Shown here one piece after another: positions 24,418 to 33,068 of a stretch of 64,000 bases of DNA. Under the pieces are notes generated by a model, which saw only the letters and a program-made list of their open reading frames with translations, ran no database searches and was not told the DNA's origin. The stretch is from NCBI RefSeq assembly GCF_020554845.1, contig NZ_JAJCIA010000017.1, forward strand, positions 23,012-87,011. The letters are read 5' to 3'. Numbering within the stretch: position 1 is the stretch's first letter; each line of letters begins with the position of its first letter. The stretch is from Blautia faecis. Lineage in GTDB: Bacteria > Bacillota > Clostridia > Lachnospirales > Lachnospiraceae. A program made the position numbers and the translations under genes.

Positions 24418-27400
24418 GGTTTCACCTCCTCTTTCCGGTCAATCTTCCAGGCGATTGCCTGATTGTAATCTGCCCACATATGGGCATACTCGCCATTCTT
24501 ACCAAGCAGTTCCTGATGCGTTCCCTGTTCTACCAGACGCCCTGCTTTCATTACCAGGATCTGATCCGCATCCTGAATGGTGGACAGCCGGTGCGCAATC
24601 ATAATGACTGTTTTTCCCTTTGTCAGTTCCTTCAGGGCTGCCTGAATCTGTACCTCATTTTCCGGGTCGGCAAATGCCGTGACTTCATCCAGAATGATGA
24701 CCGGTGCGTCCTTCAGAATTGCTCTGGCAATAGCCACCCGCTGTACTTCTCCTCCGGAAAGATAGACGCCTTTCCCACCCACGATGCTGTCAATGCCCTC
24801 CGGCAGCTTTGCCAGAATATCATCACACTGTGCCAGACGGGCTGCCCGCAGGATATCTTCCCGGCTGGCATTTTTGCAGCCGCCGCGGATATTTTCCTCC
24901 AGTGTTGTTTTCAGTAATTTGGGATTCTGGAAGACAAAAGCAATCTTTCCCATGACTTCCTGTCGGGAAATCTCAGAAAGTTCCACGCCGCCCAGCGTAA
25001 TGCGCCCCTCCTGCACATCATAAAAGCGGGGGACCAGGGTCCCGATGGTGGTCTTGCCGGAGCCGGAATGTCCCACCAGTGCCGTAACGGTTCCGGCTTT
25101 TGCTGTAAAACTGACATCTGAAACCGCAGGCTGTTCGCCTGTGGGATAGGTAAAGGTCACATGCTCAAAGCAAATGTCGCTGCCCTGTGCCATTTGCGGC
25201 TCCTGTGCCTCTGACTGCTCTCTGGCAAGCAGAATTGTGTCAATCCGCCGCATAGATTCCATAGCCTGCATCTTATAGTTGCTCATGTACATGATCTTGT
25301 TGAGAACAGATGCGCATGCAGGTGCAAAAATCAGATAAAACAGGAAATTCTCTATAAAGGCAGTCAAATCTCCCGCCGAAGTCATGCCGATGAGTGCGGC
25401 AGGGATCAGCACAAGAAAAGCGGCATTGACCACAGTATTGAAGCCCACATATCCGGGCTTGCAGGCCATAGTAAAGGCCAGTGCGTCATCCCGATAAGCA
25501 TTGATCGCTTCCTTGAAGCGCCGTATCGAATGTACCGACTGTCCAAATACCTTGATCACGGAGATTCCCCGGACATACTCCACCGCCTCGTGGTTCATTT
25601 CCTCCTGAGCGTCCTGATAGCGCTTCATGAAATTCATGGTTTTTTCGCCCATCATTGTCATCTGGCAGGCAAAGCTTGCAAGCATCAGAACGATCAGCGG
25701 AAGGCCAATGCGCCAGTCCATAGCCAGCATCAGCACAAGGCTGGCAACCGTCGTGACCTGAGCGCTCACCAGATCCGGCAGCTGATGGGCAAGGTAAGTC
25801 TCCATTTGGGCGCTGTTTTCATCAATGATTTTTCTTAGCTTACCGCTGGGATTTTCCTCAAAATACCCCATTGGCATCCTGGACAAATGACGGAGCGCTG
25901 CCATTTTTAAATTCTTTTCTGTATGAAAAGCTGCGGTATGGGAGCACATAAGTGCCGCAAAATTAATGATCAGCCCGGCCAGTTCCAGCGCCAATGCCCA
26001 CACACCCCACTGCACCAGGGACGAGATAACAAAACCTCCTCCGGTCAGTCCGGTTAAAAGCGCACGGGCCGCAAAATAAACACACACAAACGGTCCCAGA
26101 AGGAACAAGGCGCTGATGCCGGACAACAACTGCGCAGCGCCCAGTAGGGGACGATGCCGTCCTGTAAACTCTAGCAGGCGCGGAATACCGGTTTTCTGCG
26201 GCTTCTTTGTCTGCGCATCCTCTCCAAATACCTTCTTCATATAAATCACTCCTCTCTCATCAAGCGGTATAAATTTCTTTACTTCCCCTGCGTGGATATG
26301 CAGAATATGGGTCGCACAGCGCAAGATCAGCTCCGGATCATGTGTCACGATCAGGGTACTGGCTGCCTGTTTATTGGCTGCACGGATCAGCTCCGCTGTC
26401 CGCAGCAGATTTTCTCCATCCTGACCGCTGGTCGGCTCATCATAAAGCATCAGTTTTCGCTTCATGCAAAGAGCTGTTCCCAGAGAAAGCCTTTGTTGCT
26501 GACCTCCGGAGAGGGAGCCAGGGTGACGGTTCTCCATACCATTTAAGCCCAGCGTTGTCAAAACCTCTTTGCCCTTTTCTTCTGACAGTGCCGGATTATT
26601 CAAGGTCAATTCACCCAATACCGTATCGCTGAACAGTTGATGTCCTGCCTCCTGCATGACCAGGTAGACCTGCTCCGGCAGCTTTTTATGTGCGATCTTC
26701 TTGCCGTCGATCCGTACTGTACCCGTATGCTTCAAAAGACCTGCCAAGCAAAGACTGAAAGTGGATTTCCCGGCACCGTTTTCTCCGATCACCGCTACGA
26801 TTGCCCCTGACGGTATTTCTAAATGCGGCACATTCAGTACCTGGCGCATCTGGCGGCTAAACTGAAGCCCATCTATTTCCAGCCCGGTACTCTTTTGTTT
26901 TATCAGCCCCATATCGGGCCTCAGTTCATAAAGCTGCTCCTGCTTTACTGCCCTGAGTCCCAACGCTTTGCGCTTCTCCAGCGAAAGATCTGCCGCTGCT
27001 TCCGGCGTAAATTCCTGCCTGATCCGGCCATCCTCCAGCAGCACATAACGGTCAGCGATTCCCTCCAGATACCACAGCCGATGCTCTGAAATCAGCACAG
27101 TTCTTCCTTCATCTTTCATCATGCGGATCAACTTCTGCAGTTTTCGGATGCTCTCCATATCCAGATTAGAAGAAGGCTCATCCATAACGATGACCGACGG
27201 TAAAGCCGCATAAACGGAGCCACAGGCGATCTGCTGTTTCTCGCCGCCTGACAGTTCAAAAATATTCCGGTCCATCAGCTCCTGCAGGTTCAGACGATAG
27301 GACACCTCCTCCAGACGCTTCTTCATCTGCGGGCGGGGGACATTCTGATTTTCCAGATTAAAAGCCATCTCTCCGGTCGTATCCAGATGGAAAAACTGGG

Positions 27401-27686
27401 TACGGGGATTCTGGAAGACACTTCCCACAATCCGGGACGTTTGGGACAACGGTGTCTGCTGCATTTCCTGTCCGCCTACAAGGACATTCCCCTCCAGTTT
27501 CCCGGCATAAAAATGAGGGATAAGACCGTTTACCAGGCGAAGCATGGTCGTCTTCCCACATCCGCTTTTCCCACAAAGTACCACACATTCTCCGCGTGAT
27601 GCCTGAAAGCTTACATCAGACAGCACCTGCATTTCATTTGCTTCCCCATTCTGATAAGAAAAGGAAACATGATTCAGTTTGATCAA
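24411..27686 (-). CDS. Fusion: tandem-NBD EcfA ATPase + exporter-fold ABC TMD-NBD, cassette A
   Basis: 1091 residues from TTG 27686 (GGGAGGAG upstream; a longer frame to 27758 lies inside the EcfT gene). Residues 1-482 are an ECF energising unit with two ATPase domains: Walker A CGKSGCGKTT, signature ELSGGEKQQIA and EPSSNLD in the first; GENGAGKST, SLSGGQQQRLS and DEPTSGQD in the second. Residues 483-1091 are a six-helix exporter fold plus NBD (GHSGSGKTT, LSGGEVQRVAIARAIL, ILDEVTAFADPEN). In cassettes B and C these are separate genes. Here no stop intervenes, but AGAGGAG lies 8 nt before an internal ATG at 26240, so a separate second product could also be made. Confidence 0.85.
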   Translation of the reverse strand: MIKLNHVSFSYQNGEANEMQVLSDVSFQASRGECVVLCGKSGCGKTTMLRLVNGLIPHFYAGKLEGNVLVGGQEMQQTPLSQTSRIVGSVFQNPRTQFFHLDTTGEMAFNLENQNVPRPQMKKRLEEVSYRLNLQELMDRNIFELSGGEKQQIACGSVYAALPSVIVMDEPSSNLDMESIRKLQKLIRMMKDEGRTVLISEHRLWYLEGIADRYVLLEDGRIRQEFTPEAAADLSLEKRKALGLRAVKQEQLYELRPDMGLIKQKSTGLEIDGLQFSRQMRQVLNVPHLEIPSGAIVAVIGENGAGKSTFSLCLAGLLKHTGTVRIDGKKIAHKKLPEQVYLVMQEAGHQLFSDTVLGELTLNNPALSEEKGKEVLTTLGLNGMENRHPGSLSGGQQQRLSLGTALCMKRKLMLYDEPTSGQDGENLLRTAELIRAANKQAASTLIVTHDPELILRCATHILHIHAGEVKKFIPLDERGVIYMKKVFGEDAQTKKPQKTGIPRLLEFTGRHRPLLGAAQLLSGISALFLLGPFVCVYFAARALLTGLTGGGFVISSLVQWGVWALALELAGLIINFAALMCSHTAAFHTEKNLKMAALRHLSRMPMGYFEENPSGKLRKIIDENSAQMETYLAHQLPDLVSAQVTTVASLVLMLAMDWRIGLPLIVLMLASFACQMTMMGEKTMNFMKRYQDAQEEMNHEAVEYVRGISVIKVFGQSVHSIRRFKEAINAYRDDALAFTMACKPGYVGFNTVVNAAFLVLIPAALIGMTSAGDLTAFIENFLFYLIFAPACASVLNKIMYMSNYKMQAMESMRRIDTILLAREQSEAQEPQMAQGSDICFEHVTFTYPTGEQPAVSDVSFTAKAGTVTALVGHSGSGKTTIGTLVPRFYDVQEGRITLGGVELSEISRQEVMGKIAFVFQNPKLLKTTLEENIRGGCKNASREDILRAARLAQCDDILAKLPEGIDSIVGGKGVYLSGGEVQRVAIARAILKDAPVIILDEVTAFADPENEVQIQAALKELTKGKTVIMIAHRLSTIQDADQILVMKAGRLVEQGTHQELLGKNGEYAHMWADYNQAIAWKIDRKEEVKPC

Positions 27687-27703
27687 AACATCTCCTCCCT
27701 TCC

Positions 27704-28408
27704 TCAGAAACAAAGATTCCAGAACAGCAGTCCGGCAGAGACAGCTATTATACACCAATCCAGAGCCTTCATCTGAACCTCCGCATAACTGGTTCGCGGC
27801 ATATTTTTGTCAAACCCCCGCGCCATAACAGCAGCTGACATCTCATCCACGATAACCGAGCACTGCAGCAAAAAGGGAACCAGCATATATTCCATCATCT
27901 GCAGCGGACGACGAAGAACATTTTTCCATGTCAGCGCCATCCCTCTTAACCGGAGCGCCTGATTCACCATCTGCCATTCTTCCTGGATAGTCGGGACAAA
28001 ACGGAGCATCACCGCCAGAGGAATGATGACCTCGTTTGGCAGATGCATCTGAGTAAATGCACTGATATATTCCCCAATCCTAGAAGTCTGTGTCACAATA
28101 TAAAAGGCTGCAAACATCGGTAAAATAAACCGGCAGAAATGACATGCCAGCATGATGATATTCTGCAGTATCCCTGACAATCGCGGTGCTAGAAACAGAT
28201 CGCATAAAAACATAACTGCAAAGATAAGACCGGTATAAAAAGCCCTCTTCCATTTCTGGCACAGAAGCGTTATCCCCACACACAGGGCAAGAAGGACAAA
28301 TTCCTGCGGATGTGTCAGCCCGGAAAATGCCGAAAGGCAGGCGGCAATAAATACCGCCAGCTTACTTCTCGGATCCAAAAGACCACTGGAAATCTTTTCG
28401 CGGTTCAC
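27704..28408 (-). CDS. ecfT: ECF transporter transmembrane component EcfT, cassette A
   Basis: 234 residues; the GTG start at 28408 overlaps the MptD stop (GTGA). Family signs: LLDPRSKLAVFIA near the N-terminus, five or so membrane helices, and the two Ala-Arg-Gly coupling motifs that bind the ATPases, LRLRGMAL (about 152) and VMARGFDKN (about 195). EcfT links the substrate-binding S component to the EcfA ATPase pair. Confidence 0.88.
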   Translation of the reverse strand: MNREKISSGLLDPRSKLAVFIAACLSAFSGLTHPQEFVLLALCVGITLLCQKWKRAFYTGLIFAVMFLCDLFLAPRLSGILQNIIMLACHFCRFILPMFAAFYIVTQTSRIGEYISAFTQMHLPNEVIIPLAVMLRFVPTIQEEWQMVNQALRLRGMALTWKNVLRRPLQMMEYMLVPFLLQCSVIVDEMSAAVMARGFDKNMPRTSYAEVQMKALDWCIIAVSAGLLFWNLCF

Positions 28409-28983
28409 GCTGTAATACCGGCTTTCACAAAATGTTTTTTCAGGATCTTTCTTCCAAACAGACCGCCAAGTAATCCGCCCACCAAAGCCAAAGCAATCAG
28501 CACAAGAACAATCCAGCTGGGCGTCAGCTTATCCAGCGTTGCGATATATTCTTCTCCATAGTACCCTGCACAACTTTCTAAGAAGGCGTCCTTTGCCAGA
28601 ATAAGGGCAAAGAAGGGACCCATAGAAGTCAGGTTGAACACACAGTAGCTGACTGCCAGAGCACCTGCAGATTTGCGTCTTTTTGCGGTAATGAGTTCAG
28701 CGATTAATCCCCATACAACTGCAAAAATCAGCGGATAAATGGTTGCCATGGACGTAATCAGCCCCACCAAGATCGCCAGCACCAGGATCGCACCGGTGCG
28801 CGGCACCTTGGTGGCATACAGCATATACACAGTTCCCAGTATGATGCCGGCAATCAACGGCGTTGCCAGAAAGAGGATTGGAACAATGGTCAGGACTGAA
28901 GACAACACCGTGAGCAGCACTAAATAAATTGCGCCAAAGGCGCCTGCGGTAATTAAATCCTTTGTTGTAAGTTTTGTTTTCAT
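28405..28983 (-). CDS. MptD-family ECF transporter S component, cassette A
   Basis: 192 residues, about six hydrophobic helices. The N-terminus LTTKDLITAGAFGAIYLVLL and the basic C-terminus GRKILKKHFVKAGI are the signature of the Trep_Strep family (TIGR02185), now called MptD-family putative S components. It should bind the transported small molecule within the membrane. ATG 28983 follows AAGGAAAG. The operator palindrome is 29-44 nt upstream. Ligand unknown. Confidence 0.85.
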   Translation of the reverse strand: MKTKLTTKDLITAGAFGAIYLVLLTVLSSVLTIVPILFLATPLIAGIILGTVYMLYATKVPRTGAILVLAILVGLITSMATIYPLIFAVVWGLIAELITAKRRKSAGALAVSYCVFNLTSMGPFFALILAKDAFLESCAGYYGEEYIATLDKLTPSWIVLVLIALALVGGLLGGLFGRKILKKHFVKAGITA

Positions 28984-29011
28984 ATGTATTTCTTTCCTTT
29001 CTGTATTTTGA

Positions 29012-29027
29012 GTTAGTCTATGCTAAC
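29012..29027 (-). promoter_or_regulatory. GTTAG-N6-CTAAC operator, cassette A
   Basis: An exact palindrome, GTTAG-TCTATG-CTAAC, lies 29 nt before the MptD start. A weak -10 candidate (TAATAT) lies about 6 nt upstream on the minus strand. It is one of seven copies in the window. Confidence 0.7.
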
Positions 29028-29147
29028 TTAAACATATTACCATGTGAAAGATCCTTTTGCCACTCCGAAAAGCCATGCCTTCTGCAAAATGCTCCAAAAA
29101 GCCAAAAAATGACACCTCCATCCGGAAGGTGTCACTATGATTTTCTT

Positions 29148-30083
29148 CTACTTTTTTTCCTTTCGATAGGCACTTGGTCTGCAGCCTATCACCGCATGGA
29201 ATGCCTCTGAAAATTTGCTTGGATTCTGATAACCCATTTCCAGCGCAATTTCGCTGATTTTTTTATCTGACTGGCGCAAAAGCTGTGCCGCCCGATGCAT
29301 TTTGTAACTACGCAAATATGCGTAAGGTGATTCGCCATAAATTTGCCTGAATCCATCTTTTAACTGTGTCAGACTTAAATTGTGCTCCAATGCCAGTTCC
29401 TTCAGATTGGTCCGGTGTTCCATATCCTGTACCAGATGCTCCCTGACATGCTTGATCCGCTCCACAGTCACTCCCGAAATATAGTCCTGGTTCTCCTCAA
29501 AAAGAGTTTGTCTGAATTGGAAATGATAAAGGAGCTCCAAAATCTTCAGTCGCAAAAAGGGCAGAGACGGACGATCCAGATGTGTATACAGTTCCTGATA
29601 TACATGCTCTATTTCCGCATTGCGGCGAAATACCGGGGATCTTGATTCAAGAGAATATTTCTCTGTGATTGCCTCCGCACTGATTTGAAAGGCCTGAAGC
29701 TCCGGTACATCCTTCATGACCTCCGGAAACAAAATAATAGTGGACCCATAAAAGTAGTTCAAGGGGAAGGAAGACGCGATTGGCGGGTGCATCTGGCTGT
29801 TCAGGGTAATATCGCCTTCTCCCAAATAGAGATAATTCCGGCTGTCAAACGCACATTCAAACCGCCCCTTCCGGCAATGATTGATCCCGATTACATTCTG
29901 CTTTTCACCGCTTCGGAAACAGCTCTCAGAAGAAAAATCTACAACCATGAGCTGTACTCCCGGAAAAATGTCATACAGCCACATATCGGCGGTGCCATCC
30001 TTTACCTGAAAATCCACATAGGTCACAAAGGATTCCTTCCCCGGTATTTTTTTGTCCTGTCTTAAATAATTCAATTTCTCCAT
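29148..30083 (-). CDS. AraC-family regulator of cassette A (YbtA/PchR-like)
   Basis: 311 residues; AGGAGATGCGTCAGCC precedes ATG 30083. The C-terminal double HTH (about 215-310) is complete: LKELALEHNLSLTQLKDGFR, YGESPYAYLRSYKMHRAAQL and ISEIALEMGYQNPSKFSEAF. The N-terminal 200 residues resemble the sensor of siderophore-responsive AraC proteins. It lies 164 bp upstream of the MptD gene on the same strand and just downstream of the truncated methyltransferase, with which it probably shares a promoter. Confidence 0.87.
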   Translation of the reverse strand: MEKLNYLRQDKKIPGKESFVTYVDFQVKDGTADMWLYDIFPGVQLMVVDFSSESCFRSGEKQNVIGINHCRKGRFECAFDSRNYLYLGEGDITLNSQMHPPIASSFPLNYFYGSTIILFPEVMKDVPELQAFQISAEAITEKYSLESRSPVFRRNAEIEHVYQELYTHLDRPSLPFLRLKILELLYHFQFRQTLFEENQDYISGVTVERIKHVREHLVQDMEHRTNLKELALEHNLSLTQLKDGFRQIYGESPYAYLRSYKMHRAAQLLRQSDKKISEIALEMGYQNPSKFSEAFHAVIGCRPSAYRKEKK

Positions 30084-30131
30084 GGCTGACGCATCTCCTA
30101 TGACAAAGCTGAATGGCAGTTTATATCTATC

Positions 30132-30626
30132 CTATTTTCTCAGTATTACCAGCTTGTTAGAAAGGTTTTTAACAGGCTGTATCCATCCCAGCAACTTATA
30201 GACAGGATACAGTTCCTTCATCCCTTCGACCAAACTCACATCCTCGATCCATGTAAGCCCCGACACTATGCTCTCCAGTTCCTTACCGCTTTTCAGGCCC
30301 CAGGTAAAGCGAGCCTGTCCATTATCCAGCCGGTAGACCCGTGTATCCAGGCCACAGGCGATATTAACAACAGTTGCATCCGGATGTTCCTCTAAAAAGG
30401 CACCCACCATCTGATCCAACAGAATGGTGCGGGCAATCACACCGCTGCTCATGGCAGCATCCTTCTCCGCCTTGGAAAAGTCATAGTCCAGCTGCTTCAC
30501 GATCTCTATAGCCTTCGCATCATAAAATTTATGTTCCTTCTTCTGAGAATGGGCCGCCCGGGCAAACAGAGTCTGCAGCATGGTTTCCGGGACACCATGA
30601 ATCTTTACTTTTTCCATATCTGTCAT
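30132..30626 (-). CDS. LCM-type methyltransferase with large internal deletion
   Basis: 164 residues against about 270-280 for the family. The N-terminal part is normal: DAKAIEIVKQLDYDFSKAEK and motif I TVVNIACGLDTRVYRLDNGQ. After RFTW the protein jumps in frame to GLKSGKELESIVSGLTWIED, which is family C-terminal sequence; about 100 residues carrying the acidic SAM-binding loop and substrate region are missing. Start ATG 30626 and its ribosome binding site AAGGGGGC are intact, so a short, probably inactive protein is made. A palindromic operator lies 20 nt upstream. Confidence 0.75.
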   Translation of the reverse strand: MTDMEKVKIHGVPETMLQTLFARAAHSQKKEHKFYDAKAIEIVKQLDYDFSKAEKDAAMSSGVIARTILLDQMVGAFLEEHPDATVVNIACGLDTRVYRLDNGQARFTWGLKSGKELESIVSGLTWIEDVSLVEGMKELYPVYKLLGWIQPVKNLSNKLVILRK

Positions 30627-30645
30627 GTATGAGTGCCCCCTTATG

Positions 30646-30661
30646 GTTAGCTAAAACTAAT
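30646..30661 (-). promoter_or_regulatory. GTTAG-N6-CTAAT operator with promoter before the truncated methyltransferase
   Basis: GTTAG-CTAAAA-CTAAT, a near-exact copy of the shared palindrome. On the minus strand TTGACT and TAAACT are separated by 17 nt and end 2 nt before the palindrome, giving a good promoter whose start site the operator would cover. Confidence 0.65.
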
Positions 30662-30723
30662 CATAGTTTACAACACCAACCTGGAAAAGTCAATTTGTAT
30701 TCCTTGTGTAGCTAGGGCCATGA

Positions 30724-30932
30724 TGGATCACACCATGAATGGAGGTTCAGCCGTGGCCTTTTTCTGTTTTTCTTTGCGGATACAGCCATTTTTCCACCTT
30801 CTAATTGTAGTATTAGTAGAGGGAGAAATAGAAGGTAGGGTTTCGATAGCAAGCGAGTACCCGCTTGCGATTTTTCGGATTTTCAGGTCCATTGCCCGAA
30901 AATGAAAAATGCTTGTTGGTATAATCCCAAAC
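30724..30932 (-). repeat. About 210-bp repeat, copy 1 (inverted relative to copy 2)
   Basis: Read on the minus strand from GTTTGGGATTAT (30932) to GTGATCC (30724), this matches 44702-44918 on the plus strand at roughly 80% by eye. Shared blocks include TTCATTTTCGGGCAA, CCGAAAAATCGCAAGCG, AAATGGCTGTATCCG and CTGAACCTCC. It replaces the 3' third of the EcfT gene of the partial cassette. Its nature (old element end or conserved gene tail) is not clear. Confidence 0.6.
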
Positions 30933-31342
30933 CCTTGCGGGATATGTACCCTTTCCATAGCTGCTACAAATTCACTGACTGTTGTGGATTCAATCAAATA
31001 GTATCCCATGATGAACCCTGGTAACATATGTGTGTAAATGCCAATAGCTGCACCCAAGACAAAATTCCATGTTCCAGTTAACAATGGCAATACCGTCAGC
31101 TCTAACGCAAATAAGACAGCATACATCGCGGAGAATTTCAGAACGCTTTTCCATCGTTTCGATAAGAGCAGCAAGCACATAGGGAACGCCATCAGGCAGG
31201 GCCGTATAACAGTCATAATTCCGCCTGTTCCTCCTGCCACCATAATGGTACTGACGGTAACAGTAAGAAAAATTTTAGTGCGTGGGTCTATTGGGATGAT
31301 TGCCTTTTTTTCAAAAGGTAATCCTGTGGTTTCTGCCATCAT
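30728..31342 (-). pseudogene. ecfT: EcfT of partial cassette D, C-terminus replaced
   Basis: 204 residues. The first 140 are normal EcfT: IPIDPRTKIFLTVTVST, six-helix pattern and STTVSEFVAAMERVHIP. After about FGIIPTSIFHF the frame runs through the repeat at 30724-30932 and ends in a basic, non-membrane tail. Both Ala-Arg-Gly coupling motifs, which are in the last third of intact EcfT, are missing, so it cannot couple to EcfA. ATG 31342 overlaps the MptD stop. No EcfA or ABC genes follow. Confidence 0.75.
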
Positions 31343-31923
31343 ACAATGCCTGCTTTTTCAAAATGTTTCTTCAATACGGCCTTACCAAGTAATGCACCCA
31401 GGATGCCGCCGAGGAATGTAACAACAAACAGAACTGGGAACATCCAACCAGGCGTATAAGACATCAGCGTATCGACATACTCCTGCCCATAACTGCTGAC
31501 AAGAGAATCAAAGAACTCGGTACGGGTCAGAAACATCCGGCTCACAAAACCCATAATCCACAGGGAAAATACACCGTTACCCAACAGGGTGAATTTCCAG
31601 CTTTTATATTTGCCAGATTTCATAATAAGGTCAGCCGCAACACCGAAAACAATACCGAAAATTAAAACCAAGACGCCGCTGCCGATCAGCATATTCAGCA
31701 ATCCAAGGATAATGCCAGACAGTGTTACCATGCCAAACTTTTTTACCTTTGTAAGATACAGCATAAAAGGGATGCCGCAAATAATCGGGCAAACCAGCCC
31801 AAGCAGGGGAATGAAAATTGGTATATATCCCAACATCATACCTGCAAAGAACAAAACAAAGTAGATGGCTGTGAAGATACCAACATTGATTAGGTCTTTT
31901 GCCTGTAACTTATTCTTTTCCAT
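31339..31923 (-). CDS. MptD-family ECF S component, partial cassette D
   Basis: 194 residues from ATG 31923 with GGAGGAATACCT before it. N-terminus LQAKDLINVGIFTAIYFVLF, about six helices and the basic C-terminus GKAVLKKHFEKAGIV. It is closest by eye to the cassette B protein (LQAKDLINLGLFTVLYFVIG). It appears intact but its own T component is broken, so it would need T/A units from another cassette. Confidence 0.83.
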   Translation of the reverse strand: MEKNKLQAKDLINVGIFTAIYFVLFFAGMMLGYIPIFIPLLGLVCPIICGIPFMLYLTKVKKFGMVTLSGIILGLLNMLIGSGVLVLIFGIVFGVAADLIMKSGKYKSWKFTLLGNGVFSLWIMGFVSRMFLTRTEFFDSLVSSYGQEYVDTLMSYTPGWMFPVLFVVTFLGGILGALLGKAVLKKHFEKAGIV

Positions 31924-31939
31924 AGGTATTCCTCCAAAG

Positions 31940-31955
31940 GTTAGCACAATCTAAC
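31940..31955 (-). promoter_or_regulatory. GTTAG-N6-CTAAC operator, cassette D
   Basis: An exact palindrome GTTAG-CACAAT-CTAAC, 17 nt before ATG 31923. Confidence 0.7.
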
Positions 31956-31972
31956 CCATTCTGTAAAAATTT

Positions 31973-31991
31973 GTGCAGAACGATTCTGCAC
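31973..31991. promoter_or_regulatory. Second palindrome near the cassette D promoter
   Basis: GTGCAGAA-CGA-TTCTGCAC is a perfect 8-bp inverted repeat 18 bp beyond the shared operator. It could bind another regulator or mark the promoter. Beyond it, 32000-32676 is A/T-rich with no gene I can support. Confidence 0.35.
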
Positions 31992-32500
31992 ATCTATACT
32001 ATACAAGAATCAGAACATCAGCGCCACTCTGAACGGTTCAAAATCGCTCCAAATGGTTTTGGGTTTTATCTAAGCTCGACATTCCCCAATATCTGTTCTT
32101 AAATAATGTTGTCATTCCATACCCTAAACTTCATAATATTCACCTTCAATTAATCTCTTCTTACTTGCCACAATAATACTCCATTAAATCAAAACATTTT
32201 TCTATTATCTAGACATCGGATATTTTTTTATTATGCCGCAAACATTTCCTTTCTACGCTCCACATCAGTTTCTTTGTTTTTTAGTTTTCATTTTGTTTCC
32301 CGCTTTCCTGCTCGTTTTATAATCTATCCGATCAAAGGCTCTTCTTGTCTTTTTTCTCCTTCCGCCAGCCTGAACATAAAAAAAGACACCAAAAAACAAT
32401 TCTTTGCTTTTGATGTCATTTCTGTCTTTTCAGGCTGGCGCCTGAACCAATATTACAGAAGCCCGAACGGACTTCTTCGGTGCGTTTTGCACAATCTGTT

Positions 32501-32530
32501 TTCAAATCCCGGACCACTCCGGGATTTGAA
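32501..32530. terminator. Strong hairpin downstream of the DtxR gene
   Basis: TTCAAATCCCGGA (32501-32513) pairs perfectly with TCCGGGATTTGAA (32518-32530) over a 4-nt loop. There is no clean T run on either side, so it may be a terminator or a mobile-element hairpin. It lies 147 bp past the stop of the cassette B operon. Confidence 0.5.
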
Positions 32531-32676
32531 ATTTCTTATTCAGAATATTTCCTGAATGAAACTGTTTACACATTTATCATAGCACCAGATTTTGTTTGCG
32601 TCAACATTTCAAGCACAATATATAGATAATATCTGTTAATTAGATGCAAATTTCTGTGCTAAATAATTCATTCAAG

Positions 32677-33057
32677 TTATGCTGTATCATTGCTCTGTTT
32701 TTCAACCGAAGCTTTCAATTTCTGAAAAGCCTCTTCGCTGATTGCATGTTCTATCCGACAGGCATCCCTTTCTGCGGTTTCCCGATCAACCCCGACAGCT
32801 ACAAGCTGCTCCGTAAAGAACTGATGGCGTTCATAAATTTTCTCAGCAACCTCCCGCCCGTCTTCGGTCAGATGGAAATATCCATCTTCATCCACGGTCA
32901 GAAAACCGCCATTCTTTAACACGCCTACTGCATGGCTGATACTCGGTTTACTGAATCCCATGTGCCGGGCAAGATCAACGGAACGAACCATGACTTTTTT
33001 CTTTTGCAATACAAGGACTGCTTCTAAATAGTCCTCGCCCGACGCATAAATCTTCAT
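32677..33057 (-). CDS. DtxR-family metal-dependent repressor, last gene of cassette B
   Basis: 126 residues from ATG 33057 (AAGGGAGGCAGAA upstream). N-terminal winged helix: EDYLEAVLVLQKKKVMVRSV, then ARHMGFSKPSISHAVGVLKN and the wing GYFHLTEDGREVAEKIYERH. The dimerisation/metal region follows (FFTEQLVAVGV, DACRIEHAISEE), in which the Cys-x-x-Glu-His is the metal-ligand motif of this family. It lacks the SH3-like third domain, as MntR and many clostridial members do. It is the best candidate for the protein that binds the seven GTTAG-N6-CTAAC sites, answering to Fe or Mn. Confidence 0.88.
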   Translation of the reverse strand: MKIYASGEDYLEAVLVLQKKKVMVRSVDLARHMGFSKPSISHAVGVLKNGGFLTVDEDGYFHLTEDGREVAEKIYERHQFFTEQLVAVGVDRETAERDACRIEHAISEEAFQKLKASVEKQSNDTA

Positions 33058-33068
33058 TTCTGCCTCCC

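Noticed and set aside
32340..32560. An insertion sequence remnant or small RNA gene
   Set aside because: Only hairpins are visible; there is no coding remnant, no terminal repeat pair and no clear promoter.
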